From an uncultured Blastocatellia bacterium (GTDB lineage: Bacteria; Acidobacteriota; Blastocatellia; Pyrinomonadales; Pyrinomonadaceae), in contig CAMLLD010000037.1 in NCBI GenBank assembly GCA_946480785.1, positions 1 through 61,743 on the forward strand: a DNA stretch of 61,743 nucleotides. Reading direction: 5' to 3'. The notes below the pieces were generated by a model. The model had not been told where the DNA came from, made no database searches, and worked only from the letters and a program-made list of their open reading frames with translations. The position numbers and the translations under genes are program-made. This document shows positions 26,046 to 35,653 of this stretch, one piece after another (the stretch's first letter is position 1; every line of letters starts with the position of its first letter).

Positions 26046-26774
26046 ATGAACAAAAGACTGGTAATGGTTCTGTTGGGTGTGTTGCTAGCCCTGAGTGGTT
26101 GTATGAAACGTGAGAACAAGGGGAACACGGATACGGCAGCGGATAGTAAAAACCAGGTAGAGAAAGTTAAGCCGACGGCGGGCACCGGCAACGTGCAGGG
26201 CAAGGTGCTCTACAACGGCAACCCGGTCGAGAATATCGACGTGCGTTTGTGCGAGAAGTTCAATCGCTTTCTCGACGGCTGCGGCGGCAAGATCTACACC
26301 GCGAAGACAGACAAAGACGGCGACTACGTGATCACGAACGTGCCGCCGAAAGAGTACGAAGCGATCACGGTGCGCATCTTCGACACTGACGGCTACGTGT
26401 TTGCGACCACCAGCTTCGGCATCAGCGCCACGAAGTACAACGTCGAGGCTGACAAGACGTTGTTCGTCGAACCCACCAATCTTTTCAAAGCGGATCTTAA
26501 GGTCACTAATCCGAAAGCCGGTTCGACGGTCAGTGGCGGCGATGTCGAGTTTAAGTGGGACGCGTATCCGGACGCCGCTTACTACAAACTCACACTCACG
26601 CCCGACGAGCATCTCAGCGAGTCGCGCTACACGAAGCAACGCGTCGAGGGCACGTCGTTCAAAGCCACGAAGCCGCTGGATAAAGGTGGCTATCGCTGGC
26701 AGGTTGAGGCCTTCAACTCAGCCGACAAGAAACTCTCCGAAAGCGCCGACGACATCACTTTCAACGTTCAGTGA
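26046..26774 (+). CDS. lipoprotein with carboxypeptidase-regulatory-like and FN3-like domains
   Basis: A 242-residue protein with a lipobox (LALSGC) after a short hydrophobic signal. Residues ~48-140 form a CarboxypepD_reg-like beta domain (VQGKVLYNGNPVENIDVRL ... YTAKTDKDGDYVITNVPP). Residues ~155-242 resemble a fibronectin-III-like domain (AGSTVSGGDVEFKWDAYPDAAYYKLTL ... GGYRWQVEAFN). It is likely anchored in the periplasm or outer membrane, coupled to the S9 peptidase. The function is unknown. Confidence 0.8.
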   Translation: MNKRLVMVLLGVLLALSGCMKRENKGNTDTAADSKNQVEKVKPTAGTGNVQGKVLYNGNPVENIDVRLCEKFNRFLDGCGGKIYTAKTDKDGDYVITNVPPKEYEAITVRIFDTDGYVFATTSFGISATKYNVEADKTLFVEPTNLFKADLKVTNPKAGSTVSGGDVEFKWDAYPDAAYYKLTLTPDEHLSESRYTKQRVEGTSFKATKPLDKGGYRWQVEAFNSADKKLSESADDITFNVQ

Positions 26775-26797
26775 GTTGAGGTGAGGTGCGTCAAACC

Positions 26798-26839
26798 ATC
26801 CACAGATTACACAGATATCTGCGTAATCTGTGGATGGCT
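26798..26839. terminator. long bidirectional hairpin between convergent genes
   Basis: A perfect 15-bp stem (26798-26812 with 26825-26839), and inside it a second 5-bp CAGAT/ATCTG stem. It separates the lipoprotein gene and the FN3 surface protein gene, which face each other, and probably stops transcripts from both sides. Confidence 0.65.
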
Positions 26840-26848
26840 TTCTACAAA

Positions 26849-28876
26849 CTAGTGGTTCGGTGTCTTCACCTGAATGATGTTCGAGTAACCCGAATTACCA
26901 CCCGAGTTGGACGCGCGGACCCGATAGCGATACCAGGTGTTCCGCGTTAACCCGCTGTTGCTGAACGTCGTCACGTTAGCGCCCGTCGTCCCAATCTCCG
27001 CAAAGTTCGTGCAGCTATTACCGGTGCAACGCTCGATGCGGAAGTTGGTTTCGTTATTCGAATTGTCCGTCCACGACAGGTTGATCTGCGTCGCCGACAC
27101 TGCCGTTCCACTCAGATTGCTCGGCGCGGCCGGCGCAGGCGTCGGAGTGGGTGTTGGTGTTGGCGTAGGTGTCGGTGTCGGGGTTGGAGTAGGCGTTGGG
27201 GTCGGCGTAGGAGTCGGAGATCCGCCGCAAGTCGGGAACCTGAACGATCCGATTCTCGTGCGCCAATTGAAGCTGGTCGTCGTCGCGTAATACTCGTTCG
27301 TGTACCAGAACGTGCAATCGTCAACCGGGTCGATCGTCAACGCGCTGTAATCGCCCCAACGGCTGCTCGTTCCACTCTGACTGCCGGTACCCGAGAACAG
27401 CACCGACTCGCCCTGGCCCAGCGTATTGAGCGGGTCTGACGCGAGCCGTCCCGCGTAACGCAACTGCGGGAAGATCGTCGCGCTCGACGCGCTGTAACCA
27501 ATCGCGAGGTTGCCGTCACGATCCATCGCCGCGCTGCCCATCCAGCGCCATGTCGTGTCAGGTTGATAAGTGCTTTCCTGTGCGACAGTCACCGGACCAT
27601 TCGTCACGTTGCGCAATTCAAACCAGCGAATACCCGCGACGCTGTTCGCGCTCACCGTGTAATTGCCGACCACTGCTTCGTGATCGCCGAAGTTGCGATA
27701 CGTGAGCCGGAACATCAAACGATCGCCGATTCCGTCGAGCCGAGACGTCGTTCCCGACTGCGGCACGCACGAGCGCGTAAGAGAACAGAGTTGCGTGAAG
27801 CCGGCAGCCGCAGGACTCGCGAACAACGAAAACGTGGTGTTCGCCGGGGTCGCGAAGTCTGCGTGGAAGTGGAAGATGCGATAAGTGCCGCCACCGGGCC
27901 ATTCGATGAATGTGGCCGGCGCGCCTGCGGGTGGCAACGTTGAGCCGTCGAGATCCGCGGGCAGGAAGACTTCTTCAAGTGAGCCGCCGGTGATGCCCGG
28001 GGTCACGAAAGTCGCCGGGAGTCCATCGAGCATCTTGGCGCGATCGAAAGCGAAAGCCTGTGGGCCAAGGAACGACGTACCCGACGAGTTGAAGACGTTC
28101 ATGCTCATGTAATAGCCGTCGGGCCAAACGCCGAGATGCGGATAGTCGAAGAAGTTCGAACCGAGATGAAAGTCGTAACGATGATACGAGCCGGTGGCAT
28201 CGCTCGTGGCCGAAACAGCGACGCATTCGTCGGTCGGCACTGAGCTTCCCGCAAACTGCGAGATGATCCAGCGACCAGCGAGTTGATCGTAAAGCACGAC
28301 CGGATCGCCGTTGCCACTCGTTTCGCAAACGCCGCCGAAGCCCTGCCAGACGGTGGTGATGCCTGATGGTCCAAGCAGGGACGCGCCGGTGTTCTTGTCG
28401 AAAACCTGGAAGCCTTCGTTGACCATCTGCACGTACTGCGTGTCGCCAACTTCACCAACCGTATCGGGCGGCGCGCAATTGCAAGCCACGCCCGGATACT
28501 GAATGCCGTTGAAGTTCATCATCGCGCTCGGCATGTTGGCCGCGGGGAGCTCAGTCGGGCTGGCTTGTGTCTGAATCACCTTATCGGGAGCGTCTCGGTG
28601 AGAGTGGGGAACGTGCGGGTTCAGGTTGGCTTCGCGTTCGGGACGGAAGTCCATCGGCTGCTGCTTCATCTCGCGCAGCGGCTTGGACGTGTCGTTGCGA
28701 ACTGAAGCGCCGAAGCTTATCTCGGGTCTGTTGCCCTGAACCGGATCCACAGCCGCGGGCTGGTTTGCGGCGGCCACGCGGGCGCGCCGGGCCTCGATGA
28801 TGCGTGGGACCACGACCAGCGCCGTAAGGAACAGAACTGCGGTCACCAAAACTACGATTCTTGCTCGTATTTTCAT
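26849..28876 (-). CDS. secreted surface protein with Thr-Pro linker and fibronectin type III domain
   Basis: A 675-residue protein with an N-terminal signal/anchor (RIVVLVTAVLFLTALVVVP). Residues ~115-550 are a beta-rich body with aromatic-Gly-Asp repeats (NFNGIQYPG, DTQYVQMVNEGFQVFDKN, WRWMGSAAMDRDGNLAIGYS) seen in uncharacterised acidobacterial exported proteins. A (TP)n linker of about 30 residues follows. The C-terminal FN3 domain is seen in APSNLSGTAVSATQINLSW ... YRYRVRASNSGGNSGYSN. FN3 and Thr-Pro linkers are typical of extracellular adhesins or polysaccharide-binding proteins. Function unproven. Confidence 0.8.
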   Translation of the reverse strand: MKIRARIVVLVTAVLFLTALVVVPRIIEARRARVAAANQPAAVDPVQGNRPEISFGASVRNDTSKPLREMKQQPMDFRPEREANLNPHVPHSHRDAPDKVIQTQASPTELPAANMPSAMMNFNGIQYPGVACNCAPPDTVGEVGDTQYVQMVNEGFQVFDKNTGASLLGPSGITTVWQGFGGVCETSGNGDPVVLYDQLAGRWIISQFAGSSVPTDECVAVSATSDATGSYHRYDFHLGSNFFDYPHLGVWPDGYYMSMNVFNSSGTSFLGPQAFAFDRAKMLDGLPATFVTPGITGGSLEEVFLPADLDGSTLPPAGAPATFIEWPGGGTYRIFHFHADFATPANTTFSLFASPAAAGFTQLCSLTRSCVPQSGTTSRLDGIGDRLMFRLTYRNFGDHEAVVGNYTVSANSVAGIRWFELRNVTNGPVTVAQESTYQPDTTWRWMGSAAMDRDGNLAIGYSASSATIFPQLRYAGRLASDPLNTLGQGESVLFSGTGSQSGTSSRWGDYSALTIDPVDDCTFWYTNEYYATTTSFNWRTRIGSFRFPTCGGSPTPTPTPTPTPTPTPTPTPTPTPTPTPAPAAPSNLSGTAVSATQINLSWTDNSNNETNFRIERCTGNSCTNFAEIGTTGANVTTFSNSGLTRNTWYRYRVRASNSGGNSGYSNIIQVKTPNH

Positions 28877-29090
28877 CTGGTTCTCCCCAATACAGAAGTT
28901 GTGGAACGAACGAGTGTTACCTCGGGAATGAATCTGGGTTCGTTGTAGAACTCTAGAACACTAAAGAAGGCTGGGGGCACGCTACCACAGCCCGGAACCG
29001 GAGGGCAAGACGATAAGCCGACCTCGGCCGCTCGTCCGCTCGCGCAAAAGCCGTCTTTTCGGCATCTCGTGAAACTGGTTTAATACGCGG

Positions 29091-30206
29091 ATGCGAAACT
29101 GGCTCGGCTTATTATTAATACTGTCAATCTTCGTCCCTTTCCGTTCTCAAGCGAACAATGCTGACACGATAAGGATCGGCGTCTTTCTCTCGCTTACCGG
29201 CGCGACCGCGAGTTACGGCACGTCAGCCCTGAACGCGATCAAGCTCGCGACTGAGGAAGCGAACCGCGCGGGCGGCATCAACGGGAAACCAATCGAGCTC
29301 GTCGTTGAAGACGATCACTCAAACACGCAGGAAGTGCCGGGGATCGTGACGAAGCTGATCAAGGAGGCGAAGGTCGACGCTTTGCTCGCTGAGCCGATCA
29401 GTACGCGCGCGATGGCAGCCGCGCCGATCGCCCAGGCGAATCGCGTGGTGATGATCTCGTCTGCTTCGGTGAAGCCGGAACTGACGCAGCAAGGTGATTA
29501 CATCTTTCGCGCGTGCTTCATCAGCTCGACCGAAGGCGAGGCCATCGCCAATTTTGCCGCGCACAAACTGAAAGCAAAGACGGCCGCGCTGATCCTGGAT
29601 GAACAGAACGACTACGCGGTCGTGCTGGCTAAGTTCTTCGCGGATTCCTTCGAGAGACACGGCGGTCGCGTCATCATCAAGCAAAGGTACAGCGCTGGTG
29701 ACCAGGATGTGAGCGCGCAGTTGCTGGCGATAAAATCTGCCAAGCCCGACATCATTTTCGCGCCCGGCTTTTATACGACCGCGCCGATCGTCGCGCGCGC
29801 GGTCAAACGGTTCGACCTTAAAGCGACACTGATCGGCAGCGACGGTTGGGACTCGCCCAGTCTCATGCAAGACGGCAGCGAACCGTTCGAAGGCGTCTAC
29901 TTTGCCAATCACTTTTGGGTCGGCAGCAAAGATCCGCTGGCGAGAAAATTTGTCGCGAGTTATCAAGCGAAGTATGGCGTTGTGCCTGACGCAGGCGCCG
30001 CCGCTGCGTATGACGCTGCGCGAATGTTGTTCGCCGCGTTTCAACGTGCCAAGTCGACCGACTCCGCCGCCGTCCGCGATGCGCTCGCCGCCACTAAAGA
30101 TTTTCCCGGCGCGACGGGCAAGATCACCCTCGACGCCAATCGCAACGCCGATGTGCCTGTCTATCTTTTAAGAATTGACAAGGGCGGAAAGTTCTCGCTG
30201 CAATAG
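29091..30206 (+). CDS. ABC-transporter substrate-binding protein of the branched-chain amino-acid (LivJ) type
   Basis: A 371-residue periplasmic binding protein (Peripla_BP_6 fold) with a signal peptide (LGLLLILSIFVPFRSQA). Family signatures include IGVFLSLTGATASYGTSALNAIKLATEEAN, INGKPIELVVEDDHSN and the central DEQNDYAVVLAKFF. Ligands in the family range from amino acids to small organic acids. No permease or ATPase gene is nearby, so it is an orphan component. TTTAAT sits 6 nt before the ATG. Confidence 0.88.
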   Translation: MRNWLGLLLILSIFVPFRSQANNADTIRIGVFLSLTGATASYGTSALNAIKLATEEANRAGGINGKPIELVVEDDHSNTQEVPGIVTKLIKEAKVDALLAEPISTRAMAAAPIAQANRVVMISSASVKPELTQQGDYIFRACFISSTEGEAIANFAAHKLKAKTAALILDEQNDYAVVLAKFFADSFERHGGRVIIKQRYSAGDQDVSAQLLAIKSAKPDIIFAPGFYTTAPIVARAVKRFDLKATLIGSDGWDSPSLMQDGSEPFEGVYFANHFWVGSKDPLARKFVASYQAKYGVVPDAGAAAAYDAARMLFAAFQRAKSTDSAAVRDALAATKDFPGATGKITLDANRNADVPVYLLRIDKGGKFSLQ

Positions 30207-30245
30207 GGCCCCGACGGATAAGCAACACCATCAAGGAGCAGAGCA

Positions 30246-30866
30246 ATGAAAGTATTTCGCACAATCGTAGCCGTAACGGCACTCGCGACTTTCGCGATCC
30301 TGGCCCACACGCAAACCCGATCGGCAACACCCGCGACCGCCGCGCCGCAAACAAGCCCAGCGGCCGCCGCTCCGGCAAACATCGCCGTGATCGATTCGTC
30401 GGCGTTCAGTGACGAGAAGAACGGGATCGGCCGCGTGATGGTCGCCATGCGACAGATCGAGACCAAGTTTCAACCAGTGCGCAACGAGCTGCGCGGCATG
30501 CGCGATCGGCTGAACACGATGCGTGCCGACTTGCAAAAGAAGCAGGCGATCCAGGACGCGAAAACGACTGCGGCGCAATCCGAGGCCGCCGATCAACTCG
30601 ATCTCCAGATCAAACGTAAAGCTGAAGACGCGCAGGCGAGTTATCAGAAGGAATCTCTGACGCTGCTCGATCCGTTACAGAAAGATATCGCCGACGCGTT
30701 GATGGCGTATGCACAAGCGAAAGGCATTTCGCTCCTGCTCGATCTGAATCGCGTGCCGGTGATCTACGCGGCGAACAATCTCGACATCACGAAAGACTTC
30801 ATCGCCGAATACAACCGCACACATCCCGTAGCGGCCACGCCTGCCGGGCCGGCCGCGAGGCCGTAA
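30246..30866 (+). CDS. OmpH/Skp family periplasmic chaperone
   Basis: A 206-residue exported protein with a signal peptide and an Ala/Pro/Thr-rich segment to about residue 40. It then has IAVIDSSAFSDEKNGIGRVM and a long coiled-coil (about 75-150: ELRGMRDRLNTMRADLQKKQ ...) closing with LLDLNRVPVIYAANNLDIT, the Skp 'jellyfish' arrangement. Skp holds unfolded outer-membrane proteins in the periplasm, fitting the many barrel and outer-membrane proteins here. The gene is followed 3 nt later by a glycosyltransferase gene. Confidence 0.85.
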   Translation: MKVFRTIVAVTALATFAILAHTQTRSATPATAAPQTSPAAAAPANIAVIDSSAFSDEKNGIGRVMVAMRQIETKFQPVRNELRGMRDRLNTMRADLQKKQAIQDAKTTAAQSEAADQLDLQIKRKAEDAQASYQKESLTLLDPLQKDIADALMAYAQAKGISLLLDLNRVPVIYAANNLDITKDFIAEYNRTHPVAATPAGPAARP

Positions 30867-30869
30867 CTG

Positions 30870-32015
30870 ATGCTGAAGCGAGTCCTCTTACTCTCCGCTT
30901 CCGCCGGCGCGGGTCACGTTCGCGCGGCGCAGGCGCTTGAACGGGCCTTTGCGGAAATTGGCGAAGCGAGTGGTGAACATCGTGAAGTGCAGCACCTCGA
31001 CGTGCTCGACTACACGAACAAACTCTTTCGCAATCTCTACTCGAAGGCCTACATCGATCTCGTCAACAAAATGCCGGAAGTGCCCGGCTGGTTCTACGAC
31101 AAGCTCGACAAGCCGTGGAAGAACGAGCGTCGCCGGCTCGCGCTCGACAAGCTGAACACGCGGCCGCTCGTCAAACTGCTTCGCCAATACGAGCCCGACC
31201 TGATAGTCTGCACGCACTTTCTACCGGCCGAAATCGTCTCGTGGCTCAGAGCGAAAGAACGACTGAAGAGCCGCCAGGTGATCGTCGTCACGGACTTCGA
31301 CGTCCACGCGATGTGGCTGGTCCATCATTACGAGCATTACTTCGTGGCCATCGAAGAGGCTCGCGTTTATCTCGAAGCGCTGGGCATACCGGCCGAGAAG
31401 ATCACGGTCAGCGGCATACCAATAGATCCCGTCTTTGGGAGATGTAAAGACAAGCAGGAGATGCGCGCAAAACACGGGCTCGCTGCGGATCGCACGACGA
31501 TCCTGTTGTCGGCGGGTGGCTTCGGTGTTGGTTCGGTTGATGCGTTGATAGCCGCGTTGATGTCGTTGGAGCATCGCGCACAAGTCGTCGCGATCTGCGG
31601 CCGCAATGAAGAACTGAAAGAACGGCTGTCACGCCAGGCAGCGCGTCTCAAAGCTGATGCAAACGTGCTCGTCAAACCGTTCGGCTACACGAAAGAGATG
31701 GACGAACTGATGACGGCGTCGGATATCGTGCTTGGTAAACCCGGTGGTCTAACTACGTGCGAAGCACTCGCGAAGGGCCTCGCGTTTGTGATCGTAAATC
31801 CGATTCCCGGTCAGGAAGAGCGCAATTCGGATCATCTGCTCGAAGCCGGCGTCGGCATCCGTTGCAACAACTTGCCGACGCTCGCGTATAAGTTGGACCG
31901 TCTGCTCTCTGATCCCACACGGTTCGCGACCATGCAGGAAAACTCTCGCCGGATGGGCCGGCCAAACGCAGCAAAGGAGATCGTGCAACAACTAATCACC
32001 GCCTATGAAAATTAA
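30870..32015 (+). CDS. MGDG-synthase/UgtP-like glycosyltransferase (GT28 type)
   Basis: A 381-residue protein. The N-terminal MGDG_synth domain ([22 protein letters not shown] ... [18 protein letters not shown]) binds the lipid acceptor. The C-terminal GT-B half has [25 protein letters not shown] and the donor-binding [19 protein letters not shown]. Relatives make monoglycosyl- or diglycosyl-diacylglycerol from UDP-sugars at the cytoplasmic membrane face, so glycolipid synthesis is likely. Its stop overlaps the GH3 start by 11 nt. Confidence 0.85.
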   Translation: MLKRVLLLSASAGAGHVRAAQALERAFAEIGEASGEHREVQHLDVLDYTNKLFRNLYSKAYIDLVNKMPEVPGWFYDKLDKPWKNERRRLALDKLNTRPLVKLLRQYEPDLIVCTHFLPAEIVSWLRAKERLKSRQVIVVTDFDVHAMWLVHHYEHYFVAIEEARVYLEALGIPAEKITVSGIPIDPVFGRCKDKQEMRAKHGLAADRTTILLSAGGFGVGSVDALIAALMSLEHRAQVVAICGRNEELKERLSRQAARLKADANVLVKPFGYTKEMDELMTASDIVLGKPGGLTTCEALAKGLAFVIVNPIPGQEERNSDHLLEAGVGIRCNNLPTLAYKLDRLLSDPTRFATMQENSRRMGRPNAAKEIVQQLITAYEN

Positions 32016-33876
32016 CAGACGCGAGTTTGTAAAAGCATCCGCTCTAACCGTGGCCGCCACCACCATGCTTCCCGCGAAAGCCGCCGGCAATCTCAGACTA
32101 CAGGACGCGAAAGTTCGCGCGTTGCTCGCGCGCATGACGCTGGAAGAGAAGATTGGCCAGATGGTCCAGGCCGAGCAAAGTGCGCTCAAAGACCTGAGCG
32201 ATATCGAAAGGTATTTTCTCGGGTCGTTGTTGAGCGGCGGTAACTCTGATCCGAAATCCGGCAACGGTTTGAAAGACTGGACCGATGTTTACGACGGTCT
32301 GCAGGCGCGCACGCAGAAGACACGTCTGCGGATTCCGTTGCTGTACGGCATCGACGCCGTTCACGGTCACAACAACGTGCTCGACGCGACGATCTTCCCG
32401 CACAACGTCGGTTTGGGTTGTTCGCGCAATCCGGAGCTGGTGGAGCGCGCCGCGCGGATCACTGCGCTGGAAGTGCGCGCGACCGGTATCAACTGGGCGT
32501 TTGCGCCGTGTGTAACGGTGCCGCGGGATGAACGTTGGGGCCGCACGTACGAAGGTTTCGGCGAGTCCCCGGAGCTCGCGCGCGTGCTCGGTGAAGCGGC
32601 GGTGCGCGGTCTGCAAGGACGTGACTTGAGCGATCCGTCGAGCGTGCTGGCGTGCGCGAAGCATTTTGTCGGTGACGGCGCGACGATCTACGGCACCGGC
32701 ACGAAACTCAAGGACGACTTACACATTCTCGATCGCGGCGATGTGCGTCTCAGTGAAGCAGAGCTCCGCCGTCTGCATATGCAGGGTTATATCAGCGCGA
32801 TTCGCGCGGGCGTCGGCACGATCATGCCGTCGTATAACAGTTGGAACGGCGTGAAGTGTTCGGGCAGCAAGCGGCTGCTGACTGAAATTTTGAAGAACGA
32901 ACTGCGCTTCGACGGTTTCCTCATTTCCGACTACAACGCGATCAACGAGCTGCCGGGTGATTACAAGTCGCAGATCGAAGCTTCGGCGAACGCGGGCATG
33001 GACATGTTCATGGTCCCGAACACGTATCGTGAGGTTTATCATCATCTGCTCGAGCTCGTTAAAGAGAACCGCGTGCCTATGTCGCGCATTGATGATGCGG
33101 TGACGAGGATTTTGCGTGTGAAGTCGGCGATGGGTCTGCTGGATGCGCGGCCGGCGCTGGTCGCCGATCGCAAGCTGCATGCGAGTTTTGGTTCGGCGGA
33201 ACATCGCGCTGTCGCGCGCGAGTGCGTGCGCGGTTCGTTGGTGTTGCTGAAGAACGAGCGTAAGACGTTGCCGATCGCGAAACACCTCGCTCGAATTCAT
33301 GTGGCCGGGAAGAGCGCGGACGATATCGGTAACCAGAGCGGAGGTTGGACCATCAGTTGGCAGGGCAACAGCGGCAACGTCACCACCGGCGGCACGACGA
33401 TTTTGCAAGCGATTCAACAAAGCGTCTCGCCGCAGACGAAGGTGACGTTTGCGAAAGACGGATCGGGCGCTGAGGGCGCGGATCTCGGAGTGGTTGTGAT
33501 CGGCGAAACACCGTATGCCGAGATGATCGGCGATCGCCAGGACCTGACGCTTGCTGACGAAGACGTCGCTGCGGTTGAAGCGGTGAAACGTGCGGGCATT
33601 CCGGTCGTCGTGGTGCTGTTGTCGGGCCGGCCGATGATCATCGACAAGGTGCTCGATAAAGCTGATGCGTTTGTGGCGGCGTGGCTGCCCGGCAGCGAAG
33701 GACGCGGCGTTACTGACGTGCTCTTTGGCGATTACAATTTTTACGGCAAGTTGTCGTTCTCATGGCCGCGTTCGATGAACCAGATCCCGATCAACGTCGG
33801 CGACGCGAATTACGATCCGCTGTTCAAGTACGGTTATGGATTACAGTATCCGCAAAGCAAGTCTCGCCGATCGTGA
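32005..33876 (+). CDS. glycoside hydrolase family 3 (beta-glucosidase type)
   Basis: A 623-residue GH3 enzyme. The N-terminal signal carries a twin-arginine-like motif (NRREFVKAS), suggesting folded export by Tat. Catalytic-domain signatures include [24 protein letters not shown] and the nucleophile Asp309 in [10 protein letters not shown]. The C-terminal alpha/beta sandwich contains [16 protein letters not shown] and ends YGYGLQYP. The KHFVGDG motif is the glucosidase type, not the KHFPGHG of NagZ, so it is assigned to beta-glucan or cello-oligosaccharide cleavage. Overlaps neighbours at both ends: 11 nt with the glycosyltransferase gene and 41 nt with the GNAT gene. Confidence 0.92.
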   Translation: MKINRREFVKASALTVAATTMLPAKAAGNLRLQDAKVRALLARMTLEEKIGQMVQAEQSALKDLSDIERYFLGSLLSGGNSDPKSGNGLKDWTDVYDGLQARTQKTRLRIPLLYGIDAVHGHNNVLDATIFPHNVGLGCSRNPELVERAARITALEVRATGINWAFAPCVTVPRDERWGRTYEGFGESPELARVLGEAAVRGLQGRDLSDPSSVLACAKHFVGDGATIYGTGTKLKDDLHILDRGDVRLSEAELRRLHMQGYISAIRAGVGTIMPSYNSWNGVKCSGSKRLLTEILKNELRFDGFLISDYNAINELPGDYKSQIEASANAGMDMFMVPNTYREVYHHLLELVKENRVPMSRIDDAVTRILRVKSAMGLLDARPALVADRKLHASFGSAEHRAVARECVRGSLVLLKNERKTLPIAKHLARIHVAGKSADDIGNQSGGWTISWQGNSGNVTTGGTTILQAIQQSVSPQTKVTFAKDGSGAEGADLGVVVIGETPYAEMIGDRQDLTLADEDVAAVEAVKRAGIPVVVVLLSGRPMIIDKVLDKADAFVAAWLPGSEGRGVTDVLFGDYNFYGKLSFSWPRSMNQIPINVGDANYDPLFKYGYGLQYPQSKSRRS

Positions 33877-34378
33877 AGCGATTCAGCGGTTGATTGCGGA
33901 GTCGGCGCGCGGGTTGAGCCGCGAGCATTACAACGACACGCAGATCGAAGCGGCGATCGCGACCGTGTTTGGCATAGACACCACGTTGGTTGATGACGGC
34001 ACATATTTCGTCGTCGAGAGTGCGGGCGAGTTGATTGGTTGCGGTGGTTGGAGCAGGCGGCGAACGCTCTTCGGCGGCGACCAGTACGTCGCGAGAGACA
34101 CGTCGTATCTGGATCCCGCGTTTGAGCCGGCGAAGATTCGCGCGTTCTTCATTCATCCGGGCCACGCGCGCAAGGGAGTCGGGCGGGCGCTGCTTGATCG
34201 GTGTGAAAGCGAAGCGGCGGCGCATGGTTTCCGCGTCCTCGAGTTGATGTCGACGCTGCCGGGCGTGAAGTTTTACGAGTCCTGTGGTTATGTGAAGCGG
34301 GGTGATTTCGATCTTGATATGGTCGCAGACGTGAAGCTGGAGTTGGTGCCGATGCGAAAGGAACTAAAAAGTGTCTGA
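33836..34378 (+). CDS. GNAT-family N-acetyltransferase
   Basis: A 180-residue protein with the GNAT fold: N-terminal [20 protein letters not shown], central [11 protein letters not shown], the acetyl-CoA binding stretch [23 protein letters not shown] and the C-terminal [22 protein letters not shown]. The start ATG lies inside the GH3 gene in another frame, a 41-nt overlap. The conserved N-terminal strand begins right after this start, so the overlap is genuine. Substrate unknown. Confidence 0.88.
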   Translation: MDYSIRKASLADREAIQRLIAESARGLSREHYNDTQIEAAIATVFGIDTTLVDDGTYFVVESAGELIGCGGWSRRRTLFGGDQYVARDTSYLDPAFEPAKIRAFFIHPGHARKGVGRALLDRCESEAAAHGFRVLELMSTLPGVKFYESCGYVKRGDFDLDMVADVKLELVPMRKELKSV

Positions 34379-34850
34379 GAGTAAACGTGAGCTGTTAAGA
34401 CATACGGTGGCGACGCTTGCGTATCGCGGCGGCAAGGCGGTGACGAACGCGCCTGAAGGTTTCGATCAGTTTCGTTTGAACGAAGGCACGCGCACGCCGG
34501 GACAGATCCTGGCCCACATCGGCGACCTGCTCGACTGGGGTTTGTCGATCGCGAGTGGGCAGCAAAAGTGGCAGGACTCGAAGCCGCTCGCGTGGAATGA
34601 TGAGATCGCGCGCTTTCACGCAGCGCTCGCGGCGTTTGATGCGTATCTCGCGTCGGACGAGCCGTTGCACGCGCCGGAGGAGAAGTTGTTTCAGGGTCCG
34701 GTGGCGGATGCGTTGACGCACGTCGGGCAGATTGCGATGTTGCGGCGGATCGCGGGTGGTCCAATGAAGGGCGAGAACTATTATCGCGCTGAGATCGAGG
34801 CGGGACGAGTCGGCCCGGATCAATCAAGCAAGCGTGTCGAGTTTGACTAA
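34371..34850 (+). CDS. DinB-superfamily protein, first of a tandem pair
   Basis: A 159-residue four-helix protein; start GTG 34371 overlaps the GNAT gene by 8 nt. The segment RTPGQILAHIGDLLDWGLSIASGQQKW and the C-terminal THVGQIAMLRRIAGG carry the His residues of the DinB metal site. About half its positions match the next gene. The pair arose by duplication and likely still belongs to one transcript with GNAT and GH3. Function in detoxification or thiol chemistry is only a family-level guess. Confidence 0.8.
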   Translation: MSESKRELLRHTVATLAYRGGKAVTNAPEGFDQFRLNEGTRTPGQILAHIGDLLDWGLSIASGQQKWQDSKPLAWNDEIARFHAALAAFDAYLASDEPLHAPEEKLFQGPVADALTHVGQIAMLRRIAGGPMKGENYYRAEIEAGRVGPDQSSKRVEFD

Positions 34851-34866
34851 CGACGGGTCTTTCGCC

Positions 34867-35379
34867 ATGGAAGACAAACGCAAACTACTAAACCATTTTC
34901 TGGCGGCGCTCGCGTATCGCACGCAGAAAGCGTTGCGCGAGGCGCCCGAAGGTTTCGGATCGTTTCGCGTTATCGAAGGCGTGCGCACGCCGGCGGAGTT
35001 GGTGCGTCACATGGCGAGTGTGCTCGGTTACGCGCGCACGTTTTTTGTTGGTGGTCATTACTGGCCTGAGGCGCTCGCGTCGTTTGACGAAGAGATCGAG
35101 CGTTTTCACGAGATGCTTGGGTTGTTGGCCCAGCACCTCAGGAATGGTGACGCGTTGCTGGAGGGCATGACTGAGGAGCGCCTGTTGCAGGGGCCGTTTT
35201 CTGACGCCATGACGCACGCAGGCCAACTCGCGCTCCTGCGTCGCCTGGCTGGCGCGCCCGTCGCGCCGGAGAACTTCATCGTCGCGGAGATCAAAGAAGA
35301 GCGCCTTGGCCCAGATCAACCCCGACCCGTGAGCCCCGACAAAATCTGGCCCGAAGCCCCGAAGGGCTGGGAAGGCTAG
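34867..35379 (+). CDS. DinB-superfamily protein, second of a tandem pair
   Basis: A 170-residue paralogue of the preceding protein (shared pattern R-T-x-x-x-L-x-x-H and THAGQLALLRRLAGAP). Start ATG 34867 was chosen; upstream in-frame GTG at 34834 would overlap the previous gene. The product ends with a Pro-rich tail (PVSPDKIWPEAPKGWEG) that runs up to the repeat region. The gene is followed by a complex intergenic repeat array. Confidence 0.78.
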   Translation: MEDKRKLLNHFLAALAYRTQKALREAPEGFGSFRVIEGVRTPAELVRHMASVLGYARTFFVGGHYWPEALASFDEEIERFHEMLGLLAQHLRNGDALLEGMTEERLLQGPFSDAMTHAGQLALLRRLAGAPVAPENFIVAEIKEERLGPDQPRPVSPDKIWPEAPKGWEG

Positions 35380-35432
35380 ACGCATTGGGGTTAGACGGGT
35401 TGGGCTAGACGCGTTGGGGTTAGACGCGTTGG
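35376..35432. repeat. 29-bp tandem repeat (two units, each of two half-units)
   Basis: Alternating 15- and 14-nt half-units CTAGACGCATTGGGG / TTAGACGGGTTGGG are present twice, the second pair slightly diverged and truncated. The array starts at the DinB stop codon and runs into the three-box repeat at 35435. Confidence 0.75.
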
Positions 35433-35434
35433 CT

Positions 35435-35529
35435 AACGCCTTCAGCGTTGTACGCGTAGCCTCTTCTCGATCCCAGGGTTGTCGCAAGCTCCAACCACTG
35501 GGCTGCAATTCGCGAACGCCTTCGGCGTT
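35435..35529 (+). repeat. dispersed three-box palindromic repeat, copy C
   Basis: Box 1 AACGCCTTCAGCGTT (35435-35449), box 2 from CCCAGGGTTG to CCACTGGG (35472-35502) and box 3 AACGCCTTCGGCGTT (35515-35529). The gaps are 22 and 12 nt. It is the left arm of a large inverted pair with 35654-35749. Confidence 0.85.
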
Positions 35530-35537
35530 AACACGCG

Positions 35538-35651
35538 ACAACCCGGCCATTCCGGCAATACAACGCCGCAACCCCGGCCGCTCCGGCAATACAACGCCGC
35601 AACCCGGCCGCACGGCAATACAACGCCACAACCCGGAACCGTTCCGGCAAT
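35538..35651. repeat. ~30-bp direct repeats between inverted repeat copies
   Basis: Four units of 22-32 nt share the pattern ACAACGCCGCAACCCGG...CCGGCAAT (35538-35559, 35560-35590, 35591-35619, 35620-35651). A fifth start fuses into box 3 of the inverted copy. The unit appears to derive from the box 3 edge of the flanking element. No coding function is seen. Confidence 0.8.
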
Positions 35652-35653
35652 AC

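Noticed and set aside
32005..33876. assignment of GH3 as NagZ (cell-wall recycling)
   Set aside because: The motif is KHFVGDG and length 623 residues, typical for beta-glucosidases; NagZ has KHFPGHG and is shorter.
35538..35651. CRISPR array
   Set aside because: Units are adjacent direct repeats of changing length with no unique spacers and no cas genes nearby.
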